From an uncultured Planctomycetaceae bacterium (GTDB lineage: Bacteria; Planctomycetota; Planctomycetia; Pirellulales; Thermoguttaceae), in contig CAMJTU010000034.1 of the NCBI GenBank assembly GCA_946408825.1, positions 1 through 44,162 of the forward strand: a DNA stretch of 44,162 bases, read 5' to 3'. Below, in pieces: positions 17,701-25,853 of the stretch (position 1 is its first letter; each line of letters starts with the position of its first letter). Below the pieces are notes generated by a model. It was given only the letters and a program-made list of their open reading frames with translations. It did not search any database and was not told the origin of the DNA. A program made the translations under genes and the position numbers.

Positions 17701-20700
17701 ATGAGCGCTCCTAAACTTCCACCTCTTCAGCCGCCTCAGATTCCAAACTCTATGCGAAAGGGGCTTGAACAACAGCAGCCTCCAAAATCGAACTTCTTCT
17801 TCATCCTTATGATGACGTTTTTGTTCATTTGGTCATTCAAACTGATGAGTGCGAAGAAACCGGAGAATGAGATTCCTCTTGATTCTGCGCCTCCTGTCGT
17901 TAGCGCCACGCCGTCCCTTAGCGACGACGCGCGTAACGCGCTTCCGAAAGAATTTCTCTCCGCGGCCGAAGCTTCTAAGCGCTCTCTGAAACCGACCTTT
18001 GTTACTCTTGGCTCGCTTGCCGAAGACAGTCCATACCGCTTTCTTGTGACGTTGACAAATCGTGGCGCAGCCGTTGCTCGCGTCGAACTTAACGAGAAGG
18101 CTTACATTGACAAGACTGATAAGACGGGTTATTTAGGACAAATTGTTGTCGACGAATCATGCGCGTGGAAGGAGCATGACCTTGGATTGCCGGGCGTTCG
18201 CGCGCAAGTCGTGGGAAAGGGAACGCCTGCTGAATTTGCCGGTCTCAAACAAAACGACCGTATTGTTGGTTTCGTCGACGGATCGGGAGCATCTACTCCA
18301 ATTAATGAGTTTAGTGATCTTCGTGAAGCGCTCCTTCGCACAAAGCCTGGCGATAAGATCAAGTTAGAGGTTTACGAAGCTGCAATCCTTGAAAAGAACG
18401 AGCATTTTCAGTTGGCGCTCCTCACCCTTGGCAAACTTATCGCGGGTGAATCTGAACGAAGCGCCTCTTCGATTACAAGCGACGTCGACGTGACCGCTAC
18501 ATCTTCTTCCGAAACCACGAATGAAAATCCTGACGAATTATCGGAACCCGTCGCTTCATCGCAAGATACAGAAGTCGCTGACAAATCGACAGAATCCACT
18601 CTGACCAGAGACGACGCTAGTAACGTCGTCTCTGATGAAGTCTCGATTGAGAAAACCGGGATAAAGGGCGATAAGGATTTCATACGGGAACTTGGCGCTC
18701 CCAAAACGATAGAAGTTACCCTTGCTGAAACGCCGCTTTCTGTTTTACGTCCGAGCGGTATGGTTCGCAATTACCAAGATTATGTTAATCTTGTCGGGTT
18801 ACAAGGCGTTTATACTGGCGATAACGACGCGCTTTACCTACTTGACTCTGATGATTCTGATTTCGCTAGCACGCGCAAACTTAATAGCGAACCTTCCTCC
18901 TTTCTCGCCACTTTGGCGCGTATTGACAGCGACATTCTCGAATCTTGGGCTGTTGCTGGCTCAGGCGATCGTCGTTCTGCAACTGTGAGCGCGCCACGAT
19001 CATCCGCCCTAGATTCTGAACTAGGCGGCGTGAATATGAGGAACGGGTACTGGGAATATGTGACTGATAAATCAAACGAATCGGTCGCAATCTTTCGAAA
19101 GATTCTTCTCGATCGTCAGTTAGAAGTCCTTAAAAAATACGAACTGGTGAAGAACTCTGGCACAAAAAGTGATTTGAGCGACGAGTTTGTGAAAAATGGC
19201 GAGTCGTATCACCTCAAGATGAGCATTGAGGTTAAAAATTACGACCCGAACGCCTCACATGTCGTATCCTATCTTTTAGACGGTCCTACAGGTTTGCCAT
19301 TGGAAGGCGCGTGGTATTCAGCTGGTCGAAAGACGGGGCCCGGGTGGGGCGCTTACGGAATGCGCGACGTTGTCGTTTCGTCAAACAATCGTAAAAATTT
19401 CAACGTAATTAAGTGTTGGGATATCGCGCAGGATAAGACGCGTCAAAGCGACGAACTTCGCCTCGATTTCCTAGGCGTCGACGGTCAGTATTTTCAATGT
19501 ACTTCGATCCCTTATATTCCCGCAGATCAGGATCGAAAATTTGCTTTTTCTCCAATTAGAGTTGGGGCGAGAGTGATTGATCATGTGAATTTTACAGACG
19601 TTTCCTATCGTCTTAAGAGCAATGATCAGATTCTTGCTCCTCATGGTCAAAAAGGCGATTCTGTATCACAGGAATTTGTCGTCTTTATCGGACCGAAACA
19701 CCGTTCTGTCATGGCAGATTATGGACTCAGTAAAACAATTGTCTATGGTTGGTTTTGGTTTGTTTCGATTCCCCTCGTTTGGATTCTCCATTTTTTCCAC
19801 GACTATATAGTTTTCAACTATGGTCTTGCGATCGTTCTTCTGACGGTCTTGGTGCGTCTTTGCCTCTTTCCTTTGAGTCGAAAACAAGCGCTTAGCTCAA
19901 TTCGTATGCAAAAGCTCCAGCCTGAAATCGCCAAGCTCAAGGAAAAATATGCGGATAATCCCCAAGAGATGATGACCGCTCAGCAGGCTCTGTTTAAAAA
20001 GTACGGGGTCAATCCGTTGAGCGGTTGCCTGCCGATTTTCATTCAGATGCCGATTTTCATAGGCCTCTATCGAGCTCTTTCAATTGACGTCAGCCTCTAC
20101 GGCGCGCCTCTTTTTTCGCAGAGTATTCGATGGTGTTCCAACCTTGCGGCGCCTGATATGGCGTTTAATTGGAGCGATTTCTGGAATAGGATTGGGTGGG
20201 AAAGTTTCAATATGAGCGGCCGAGGGTTTCTTTCGATGTTTTGCCTTGGCCCGTATTTAAACCTTTTACCTGTCGTTACGATCGCCCTCTTTTTGATTCA
20301 GCAAAAGCTTCTCGTACCGCCAGTAGTTGGCGACGACGCGCAGGCTAAGCAACAGCGTTCGATGCGCAGAATGATGACGTTCATGATGATCTTCATGGGC
20401 TTTATGTTTTTCAAGGTGCCGAGCGGTCTTTGCCTTTATTTCATTGTTTCTAGTCTTTGGGGGCTTCTCGAGCGCAGGATGATCCCGAAACGGGACGTTG
20501 AATTAGAACCGGCGGTCGATTCGAATTCTCCTGACAGTTCTTTAAAGCCGTCAAAACCTGCGGCTTTTATGTCTTCGAAAGACAAGCGGCGTTCGCGAGT
20601 TCAAAAAGGACGTGGCTACGAAGTTTACGAAGTTCGTCGCGATAAGAAGGGGCGACGTGTTACGTCTGAAGGTTCCGATCAGCCAAAAAGCGGGTTACGC

Positions 20701-20802
20701 GCTTGGTGGAACGAAGTTGTTGAACGTGCTCGTGAGCAACAAAAACTCGCTAAATCGGAGTACGAAGGACGTTTATTTGATAACCGTAAAAAGCGTCGTT
20801 GA
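17701..20802 (+). CDS. yidC: Membrane protein insertase YidC with inserted PDZ domain and basic tail
   Basis: YidC inserts and folds inner-membrane proteins, alone or with SecYEG. The 1033-residue product has TM1 (about 31-49), a very large periplasmic region (about 50-670), and the conserved five-helix insertase core (about 675-925) with the groove arginine Arg719 in VLVRLCLFPLS and NPLSGCLPIFIQMPIFIGLYRAL. Within the periplasmic region, residues about 155-228 read as a PDZ domain (GVRAQVVGKGTPAEFAGLKQNDRIVGFVDG), followed by a Ser/Thr/Glu-rich linker. After the last helix comes a tail of about 100 residues dense in Lys/Arg; comparable tails of Rhodopirellula YidC bind ribosomes. No Shine-Dalgarno sequence precedes ATG 17701; ATG 17752 is an in-frame alternative. 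Confidence 0.93.
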   Translation: MSAPKLPPLQPPQIPNSMRKGLEQQQPPKSNFFFILMMTFLFIWSFKLMSAKKPENEIPLDSAPPVVSATPSLSDDARNALPKEFLSAAEASKRSLKPTFVTLGSLAEDSPYRFLVTLTNRGAAVARVELNEKAYIDKTDKTGYLGQIVVDESCAWKEHDLGLPGVRAQVVGKGTPAEFAGLKQNDRIVGFVDGSGASTPINEFSDLREALLRTKPGDKIKLEVYEAAILEKNEHFQLALLTLGKLIAGESERSASSITSDVDVTATSSSETTNENPDELSEPVASSQDTEVADKSTESTLTRDDASNVVSDEVSIEKTGIKGDKDFIRELGAPKTIEVTLAETPLSVLRPSGMVRNYQDYVNLVGLQGVYTGDNDALYLLDSDDSDFASTRKLNSEPSSFLATLARIDSDILESWAVAGSGDRRSATVSAPRSSALDSELGGVNMRNGYWEYVTDKSNESVAIFRKILLDRQLEVLKKYELVKNSGTKSDLSDEFVKNGESYHLKMSIEVKNYDPNASHVVSYLLDGPTGLPLEGAWYSAGRKTGPGWGAYGMRDVVVSSNNRKNFNVIKCWDIAQDKTRQSDELRLDFLGVDGQYFQCTSIPYIPADQDRKFAFSPIRVGARVIDHVNFTDVSYRLKSNDQILAPHGQKGDSVSQEFVVFIGPKHRSVMADYGLSKTIVYGWFWFVSIPLVWILHFFHDYIVFNYGLAIVLLTVLVRLCLFPLSRKQALSSIRMQKLQPEIAKLKEKYADNPQEMMTAQQALFKKYGVNPLSGCLPIFIQMPIFIGLYRALSIDVSLYGAPLFSQSIRWCSNLAAPDMAFNWSDFWNRIGWESFNMSGRGFLSMFCLGPYLNLLPVVTIALFLIQQKLLVPPVVGDDAQAKQQRSMRRMMTFMMIFMGFMFFKVPSGLCLYFIVSSLWGLLERRMIPKRDVELEPAVDSNSPDSSLKPSKPAAFMSSKDKRRSRVQKGRGYEVYEVRRDKKGRRVTSEGSDQPKSGLRAWWNEVVERAREQQKLAKSEYEGRLFDNRKKRR

Positions 20803-20827
20803 GAGGTATTCCTGTACTTAGCCGTAT

Positions 20828-20868
20828 TCAACGCCAGACTTATTGTTTGGCGTTGATCGTTTTGTTTG
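20828..20868 (+). terminator. Hairpin terminator after yidC
   Basis: A perfect 9-base stem (TCAACGCCA/TGGCGTTGA) with an 11-base loop, followed by a T-rich stretch (TCGTTTTGTTTG). It lies between yidC and trmL. Confidence 0.55.
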
Positions 20869-20886
20869 AGTTAAGCGTTTTCTACA

Positions 20887-21420
20887 ATGACGTCTGACCT
20901 TGTGAACGAGATTGAATCGAGTCCCATTAAGTCATTTCCTCTAAATATTGTCTTATACCAACCGGAGATAGCGGCAAACACGGGCGCCGTGGGACGAACT
21001 TGTCTTGGTATTGGCGCAAAGCTTTGGCTTGTGGATCCTTTAGGTTTTCAGATCGACGATCGAAAACTTAAACGAGCTGGACTTGACTATTGGGAGACGC
21101 TTGAGTGGGAGAGAGTTCCGAATTGGTCGACGCTTCAGTCGCGACTTGCCGTTTCAAACGGGATCGCCGTTTCAGATATCCGTTTTTTCTTTTTTAGTAA
21201 AAGAGGAAAGAGAAGTTACACATCTGTGGATTATCGACTTGGCGACGTTTTAGTTTTCGGTTCGGAGTCTTGCGGTCTACCAGAGACATTTGTGAACGAC
21301 GAGGCCCGAACGCTTCGTATTCCAATCAGGCCGCAAATAAGGTCGTTAAACCTTTCTGTTAGCGTTGCTGTCGCCGGATTTGAAGTTGCCAGACAGTTGG
21401 GAATCAACTCTCAATACTGA
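20887..21420 (+). CDS. trmL: tRNA (cytidine(34)-2'-O)-methyltransferase, SpoU/TrmL type
   Basis: A 177-residue SPOUT methyltransferase. Family motifs are clear: motif 1 NIVLYQPEIAANTGAVGRTC (residues 20-39), motif 2 LVFGSESCGLPE, and motif 3 RIPIRPQIRSLNLSVSVAVA that builds the knot. In known TrmL the enzyme 2'-O-methylates the wobble base of tRNA-Leu isoacceptors using S-adenosylmethionine. Short size and lack of an RNA-binding extension fit TrmL rather than RlmB or TrmH. The ATG follows yidC by 84 bases; no strong ribosome site is visible. Confidence 0.9.
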   Translation: MTSDLVNEIESSPIKSFPLNIVLYQPEIAANTGAVGRTCLGIGAKLWLVDPLGFQIDDRKLKRAGLDYWETLEWERVPNWSTLQSRLAVSNGIAVSDIRFFFFSKRGKRSYTSVDYRLGDVLVFGSESCGLPETFVNDEARTLRIPIRPQIRSLNLSVSVAVAGFEVARQLGINSQY

Positions 21421-21448
21421 CGGCTAATCATAGAAATATACCAGAAAA

Positions 21449-21474
21449 TAAAAAAAGCCGACCGACGTCGGCTT
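21449..21474 (-). terminator. Terminator of the tRNA-Ala unit
   Basis: On the minus strand an 8-base stem (AAGCCGAC/GTCGGCTT) is followed by seven T. It lies immediately beyond the 3' end of the second-transcribed tRNA. Confidence 0.85.
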
Positions 21475-21482
21475 CAAAGTAG

Positions 21483-21555
21483 TGGAGGATAACGGGTTCG
21501 AACCGATGACCTCATGGCTGCCAGCCATGCGCTCTCCCAACTGAGCTAATCCCCC
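21483..21555 (-). tRNA. tRNA-Ala(GGC), copy 2 in transcription order
   Basis: A 73-base cloverleaf with acceptor GGGGGAT pairing ATCCTCC, including the G3-U70 alanine identity pair, anticodon loop CTGGCAG (anticodon GGC) and T-loop TTCGAAC. Discriminator base A. The 3' CCA is not encoded. Identical to the copy at 21599-21671. Confidence 0.97.
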
Positions 21556-21598
21556 AAAAATTTCAAATATCTCACCAAGGACGCTTCGGACGTCAACA

Positions 21599-21671
21599 TG
21601 GAGGATAACGGGTTCGAACCGATGACCTCATGGCTGCCAGCCATGCGCTCTCCCAACTGAGCTAATCCCCC
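21599..21671 (-). tRNA. tRNA-Ala(GGC), copy 1 in transcription order
   Basis: Same 73 bases as the neighbouring copy, with G3-U70 and anticodon GGC, spaced 43 bases from it. CCA is not encoded. Reads GCC and probably GCU codons. Confidence 0.97.
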
Positions 21672-21734
21672 AGAAGACTTCAGCGGACATACACACGTCA
21701 AGCGACGCATGTCTCCAACCAAAATCACAGGGAA

Positions 21735-21762
21735 AGTATACACGAGGCGATTGATTCGTCAA
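21735..21762 (-). promoter_or_regulatory. Predicted sigma-70 promoter of the tRNA-Ala pair
   Basis: On the minus strand TTGACG and TATACT are separated by 16 bases; the start would lie about 55 bases before the first tRNA. Confidence 0.7.
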
Positions 21763-21847
21763 CCGTTTTTTTGGAATTTCTTTTAGAAACGTCTCGCTGT
21801 CGGGAATATCGCGCGTGATTTCCTGACGTATTGCCGACGCTTCCGTT

Positions 21848-22135
21848 TCAGAACGAGCCGTCTATTCCAGAGTCTTGAAGTTTGCGCTTGTAGTCGTCTC
21901 GTTCGCGGCGGGTCGCATAGAGATCGAAGAGGATGTGTTTATAATTAAACTTTAACGCTGAAAGCGCGTTTTTGATAACATGAAGCGTGAGGTTTCTTAC
22001 ACGGATTCGGACTTCTAAACGCTCTATAATTTGTTGGAACTGAGCACGCTCTATATTCGAGAGATCTAATCCCTCAGCGAACTTAAGGAGTTCATGAAGT
22101 TCTGCCGACGCGTTTTGCGTAGTGGAAGCAGACAT
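21848..22135 (-). CDS. Small helical protein of unknown function
   Basis: I do not recognise this 95-residue protein. It is a credible gene: an optimal AGGAGG ribosome site lies 9 bases before the ATG and composition matches neighbours. It is predicted almost wholly helical. An acidic N-terminal half (ELHELLKFAEGLDLSNIERAQF, starting near residue 12) leads into a basic helix (ERLEVRIRVRNLTLHVIKNAL) and a charged C-terminal helix (YATRRERDDYKRKL). There is no signal peptide, membrane segment or cysteine. It diverges from the fliF-like operon across a 570-base gap. Its small charged helical form would suit a protein-interaction or coiled-coil adaptor role, but that is only inference. Confidence 0.7.
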   Translation of the reverse strand: MSASTTQNASAELHELLKFAEGLDLSNIERAQFQQIIERLEVRIRVRNLTLHVIKNALSALKFNYKHILFDLYATRRERDDYKRKLQDSGIDGSF

Positions 22136-22150
22136 TATCCAAATCCTCCT

Positions 22151-22606
22151 GTCGTTTTCTTTTAAACTTTATAAAACGTTTTCGAAATAGGCGTTTGTCA
22201 TTTCTATCGATCGTAGAGCGCTTTTTCGTTTTCCTAGCAGAACGCATTGTCTGGCAGAGGCGACTGACGTAAAGCAAAGGCCTAACGATCTGACGGGTTG
22301 TATTATAACTTAAAAAGAAAAAACAAAATACAAAATATGGGTAATTTATAATGTTTTACATTGATCTTCGTAGTATATTACGATCTAAACGGAATAAATG
22401 AAATTACTGATTTTGCGCTCTTTGACGATGTTTTTTTTGACAATATTTTTGGCGATATATTCGGATATTCGTTTCGGATAAGAGGCCTTGCCGACGTTTG
22501 TGATTTTTATTAACATCGCTTCGGGCGGTTTAGTTTCTGCCTAATTGACTTCACGATTGCCGACGAAGGAGCGTTTGCAATCTGACCGTGTTTCTGCGGC
22601 AGTTGT
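22151..22606. other. AT-rich gap between the small protein gene and the fliF leader
   Basis: About 450 bases, very AT-rich between 22300 and 22450, presumably holding divergent promoters. Isolated TTGACA (22437) and TATAAT-like (22302, minus strand) elements lack well-spaced partners. No RNA gene or repeat seen. Confidence 0.4.
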
Positions 22607-22644
22607 TATTTCATTGTCGAGGAAGGAACCTCGGCAATGAAATA
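22607..22644 (+). promoter_or_regulatory. 16-base hairpin in the fliF-like leader
   Basis: Left arm 22607-22622 and right arm 22629-22644 pair over 16 bases (one G-U pair) around an AAGGAA loop, ending 64 bases before the fliF-like ATG. No T-run follows, so it is not a standard terminator; it may be a regulatory or stabilising stem or an operator. Confidence 0.5.
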
Positions 22645-22708
22645 TACGCGAAATCGTCAGAAAAGACGCGGATAAAATCGACAGATCTGTTATTTCGCAG
22701 GAAAACAA

Positions 22709-25216
22709 ATGAATAACGACGGCGACAAAAAAAAAGGTAGAGTTCGCGTGATAATCGCGTTCTTCCTACTAATGTCGATGGTCTTAGGCGTTTGGACGTT
22801 TTATGTAGTCAAATCTTTACGACCTAGCGGTTCGATTTATGTCTTTGACGGCTGGACGTACGGTCGGGAAGATCAAAAGAAGGCGAGCGCGGCGCTTGCC
22901 GAGGCCGGGCTAACTGATTTTGCTTGGCGTGACGGTAAGCTTTTGGCACCTGCCGATAAAAAAGGCGAATTTCAAAAAGCCCTTGCCGGAGCTGGCGCTT
23001 ATCCCAAGGCTCCGAGTGAATTACGAGTCGACGCAGTTCGCGAGATGAACGTTTTTGAATCAGAATCAAAGACGCGTTTTCGTGAATTAAACGCGTGTGC
23101 GCAACAACTTGAACGCACAATAGAACAAATGCGCGGCGTAGAATATGCGACTGTCGGGGTTCGTTCGCGCCGTGAGCAAGTCGGACTTGTCGCGAAGAAT
23201 ATCATAACTGCGTCCGTTGGCGTTGCATGTGTGAAGGATCATAGCCTCGACGTCGACGCGCTTTCAGCAATTACGGTGGCTACGAAACACCAACTTGGGA
23301 TTGACGACGTAGCGAACATCTCAATCATTGATCTTAGAGAGGGGAAGTCGTATTTTGGCGTCGAAAACGCTGTCGACTCCGGCGACGAAGCCGAACTTGT
23401 TGTTGAAAAAGAAAAAATTGAAAAATATTGGCGCGATAAGTATCTTGAAGCTTTTAGCGATATTAAAAATCTACGAGTTTCTGTTGTTGCAGACGTAGTC
23501 TTTTCCACCGAACTCTCGGAAGAAAAGCGAGAAGACGACAAGATTACCGAAACGTCGAAGTCTCCAATTTTATCAACTTCTTTTACCGATACTTCACCCA
23601 AAGTCAAAGGCGTTTTTTCAACGGCGCCTCGCCCTTTAGTCGTCGCCCATGTAGACGGCCGTTTTGAAACTCTCGATAATCCTGTCGGAACAACGCTGAA
23701 AGACTATGAATCTGACGAGGAGCGGGGATCTCAAGAAACGTTAGACGAGTCACATTGTGGGCAGAATAAAAAAGAGCTCGTTGTTGTGGAACCGAGTAAG
23801 GGGGTTGCTTTATTGGGCAATCCCGCTCGAACAAACGCTAGTCCTATTGTACGACGGAAACCGAAGGCTAAGTCGCTGACCGAAAATGAAGATAAGAATT
23901 CTTTCGACACTGTCGCTCTTAAGGCGGTCACAAGGTTTCATTGGGTCGACGGCACAACTCCCGTCGGTACGTTTCCTGTTTTTTCGCCTTTTTTGAGCGA
24001 CGAACAGATTTCGAGTGGGAAGTTGAAATTTGTGGTCGAAGACGCCGTTAAAGACGTTGTGAACTATTCCGATTTTGATTCTAGGACGCGGCGTTTCATT
24101 AATAACCGCTGTAAAGAAAACGACGAATTCAAGTTGATGAACGCCTCACGTCAAATTGGCGATTTTACCCCTGTTGCGTTAGAGGAACGCGTTGAATCTT
24201 CGATAACGTCGCCTAGACTGACGACTCTTCGTTCTATTGCCGTTTATATTGCCGTACCTCGGAGTTATTTACGAAATGTCGCTTTTCATCGTTCTGATTC
24301 GCCTGAAACCTTTGCAGATGATCATGAGGTTGAGGTTCTTTCAGAAATAAAAAAATTTGCCATTGACCTCTTTCGTCCTACTGGCGAACGATTTGGTTGG
24401 ACAGATCGTGAATTTGAACGATGGTTTGTCGTTTCCACATTTTATGACGTCGACGAGGCTGGAAACAACGACTTCTCGTCAAACGACGTTGCGCCGAAGT
24501 TCGGTTCCAGTCACTCAGCCGCCTACGTGGAAAAACCTAACGGCGACATTGTCGCAAAATACGGGGACGGCTTTCCACTTTCTTTTGACATAACTTCCAA
24601 GAAAGATTTTACTTCTTCAGACCAAAACGGTAGAGTTGCGGAAATTGCTCAAACGGCCGCCTCTGGAGTTGAGACGATTATGAACGCGGAGGAAGGCGAG
24701 ACGCAGTTTTTCCAAAGTTTGGTCACAAAAGTATTGCCTATATGGAGAATGGCGGAGTCGTATGCTCAAAATCCCACCTATCGAAATATAGGCGCCGGCA
24801 TCCTTGTCTCAATACTCATTCTTGTCTGGATTATTATTGCAAACCACAAGAAGCAAACAACGAGGAGAGCGCCAGACCAACCGATAAAGGGAAAATACCA
24901 CACGGATAAAAAAGCAACTGATGATTCGCGTCGTTTCCGGACAGAGGGTGCGAAAGATTCTTTTGGAGAAAATCCTGACGGGTTTATGAGCGAATTATCC
25001 GAGTTTGACGACGAGCTCGAAGGGGAACTTCAGAAGATAGCCGCGAAGCGTAATGTTTCAGAAGTTACCCGACCCCAGAATTCTGCGTCAAAATTTGACG
25101 AATCAGACAGTCCCTCCAAGGGATACTGGAATAAACGTCGTGAAGCGCTCGAGGTTGTCGCTCGGTATCCAGAGCGTGCGGCTGCTACGTTGCAGAATTG
25201 GGTCAAGGACGCGTGA
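22709..25216 (+). CDS. fliF: FliF-like MS-ring protein, enlarged
   Basis: FliF forms the inner-membrane ring at the base of flagella and recruits FliG. The 835-residue product has the family layout: TM1 (about 12-35); ring-building motif 1 (about 42-110, ALAEAGLTDFAWRDGKLLAP); motif 2 (about 118-205, RTIEQMRGVEYATVGVRSRR and TASVGVACV); part of motif 3 (about 235-265, EKYWRDKYLEAFSDIKNLRVSVVADV); a long poorly conserved section (about 265-500); a return to the fold (about 505-590); TM2 (about 694-713); and a cytoplasmic tail ending RREALEVVARYPERAAATLQNWVKDA, which matches the FliG-binding tail of FliF. FliF is usually about 530-570 residues, so the periplasmic collar region is expanded. AGGA lies 8 bases before the ATG. 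First gene of a four-gene operon. Confidence 0.82.
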   Translation: MNNDGDKKKGRVRVIIAFFLLMSMVLGVWTFYVVKSLRPSGSIYVFDGWTYGREDQKKASAALAEAGLTDFAWRDGKLLAPADKKGEFQKALAGAGAYPKAPSELRVDAVREMNVFESESKTRFRELNACAQQLERTIEQMRGVEYATVGVRSRREQVGLVAKNIITASVGVACVKDHSLDVDALSAITVATKHQLGIDDVANISIIDLREGKSYFGVENAVDSGDEAELVVEKEKIEKYWRDKYLEAFSDIKNLRVSVVADVVFSTELSEEKREDDKITETSKSPILSTSFTDTSPKVKGVFSTAPRPLVVAHVDGRFETLDNPVGTTLKDYESDEERGSQETLDESHCGQNKKELVVVEPSKGVALLGNPARTNASPIVRRKPKAKSLTENEDKNSFDTVALKAVTRFHWVDGTTPVGTFPVFSPFLSDEQISSGKLKFVVEDAVKDVVNYSDFDSRTRRFINNRCKENDEFKLMNASRQIGDFTPVALEERVESSITSPRLTTLRSIAVYIAVPRSYLRNVAFHRSDSPETFADDHEVEVLSEIKKFAIDLFRPTGERFGWTDREFERWFVVSTFYDVDEAGNNDFSSNDVAPKFGSSHSAAYVEKPNGDIVAKYGDGFPLSFDITSKKDFTSSDQNGRVAEIAQTAASGVETIMNAEEGETQFFQSLVTKVLPIWRMAESYAQNPTYRNIGAGILVSILILVWIIIANHKKQTTRRAPDQPIKGKYHTDKKATDDSRRFRTEGAKDSFGENPDGFMSELSEFDDELEGELQKIAAKRNVSEVTRPQNSASKFDESDSPSKGYWNKRREALEVVARYPERAAATLQNWVKDA

Positions 25217-25259
25217 ATGAACCGGATTATTATTTGGCGAAACGCTGCAATTGGTAAAT

Positions 25260-25853
25260 ATGTGGAATTCTCCCAATAAAAATGAGCAAAAGAAAGCGAC
25301 CTCTCTAGACTCAACGCCCTACAACGGCGCGCGTAAAGTCGCTCTTTTTCTATCCGTTCTTGAGCCCGATACTGCCGAACGTCTCTTGACTCTTTTTGAT
25401 CCTGAGATTGCTTATGCTATTGCTGAAGAAGCGAAAAACGTCGCCGTTGTTTCTCCAGACGATATAGAAGATATCATTACAGATTTTTTAAACTCTGTCG
25501 ATTGTGATTCGCTAGGTTCCGAATTTACTAACGCACTCGTAGCAGAAGCGTTGCATAACGCTCATGCTCGTTCTGGTTCTGTCTCGTCAGATTCACGCCG
25601 ATCAGGGCGATTGCCTTTTTCCTCCCTTGACGTTATGCCGTCAGAAAGGCTTTCAAAGCTTCTTGAAAATGAACGTTTCGCGACGCTTGCTGTTGTGATT
25701 TCTAGACTTTCAGGTTCGAATCAAGAGAAGATGCGCCGCATTTTATCCCAAGACACGAAAAAGCTAATTCAACATTTTAACGTCAAATCTCGCGCGACTC
25801 CTTCGCTCCAACGTTTAGAGGACGTTCTATTTGAACGTGCATTCGATGATTAA
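25260..25853 (+). CDS. fliG: FliG-like protein lacking the torque domain
   Basis: FliG links the FliF ring to the flagellar switch and, through its C-terminal domain, to the stator. This 197-residue protein has a FliG N domain (about 20-75, ARKVALFLSVLEPDTAERLL and VVSPDDIEDIITDFLNSV) and a middle domain (about 115-195, LDVMPSERLSKLLENERFATLAVVISRL), in which the usual EHPQ motif is replaced by NERF. It then stops at the point where the ARM-C and C-terminal torque domains should begin; full FliG is about 330-350 residues. The stop is followed at once by the overlapping fliH-like start, so this is not a frameshifted long gene. ATG 25260 is used; TTG 25251 is an alternative. It lies 43 bases after fliF. 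Confidence 0.78.
   Translation: MWNSPNKNEQKKATSLDSTPYNGARKVALFLSVLEPDTAERLLTLFDPEIAYAIAEEAKNVAVVSPDDIEDIITDFLNSVDCDSLGSEFTNALVAEALHNAHARSGSVSSDSRRSGRLPFSSLDVMPSERLSKLLENERFATLAVVISRLSGSNQEKMRRILSQDTKKLIQHFNVKSRATPSLQRLEDVLFERAFDD

Noticed and set aside
21483..21671. Direct repeat as a mobile element or att site
   Set aside because: The repeat is exactly two 73-base tRNA-Ala genes; flanks differ and no integrase is nearby.
21546..21743. 65-codon frame containing GGLAQLGERMAGSHEVIGSNP
   Set aside because: This is the well-known false translation of a tRNA gene; the tRNA-Ala at 21599-21671 explains it.
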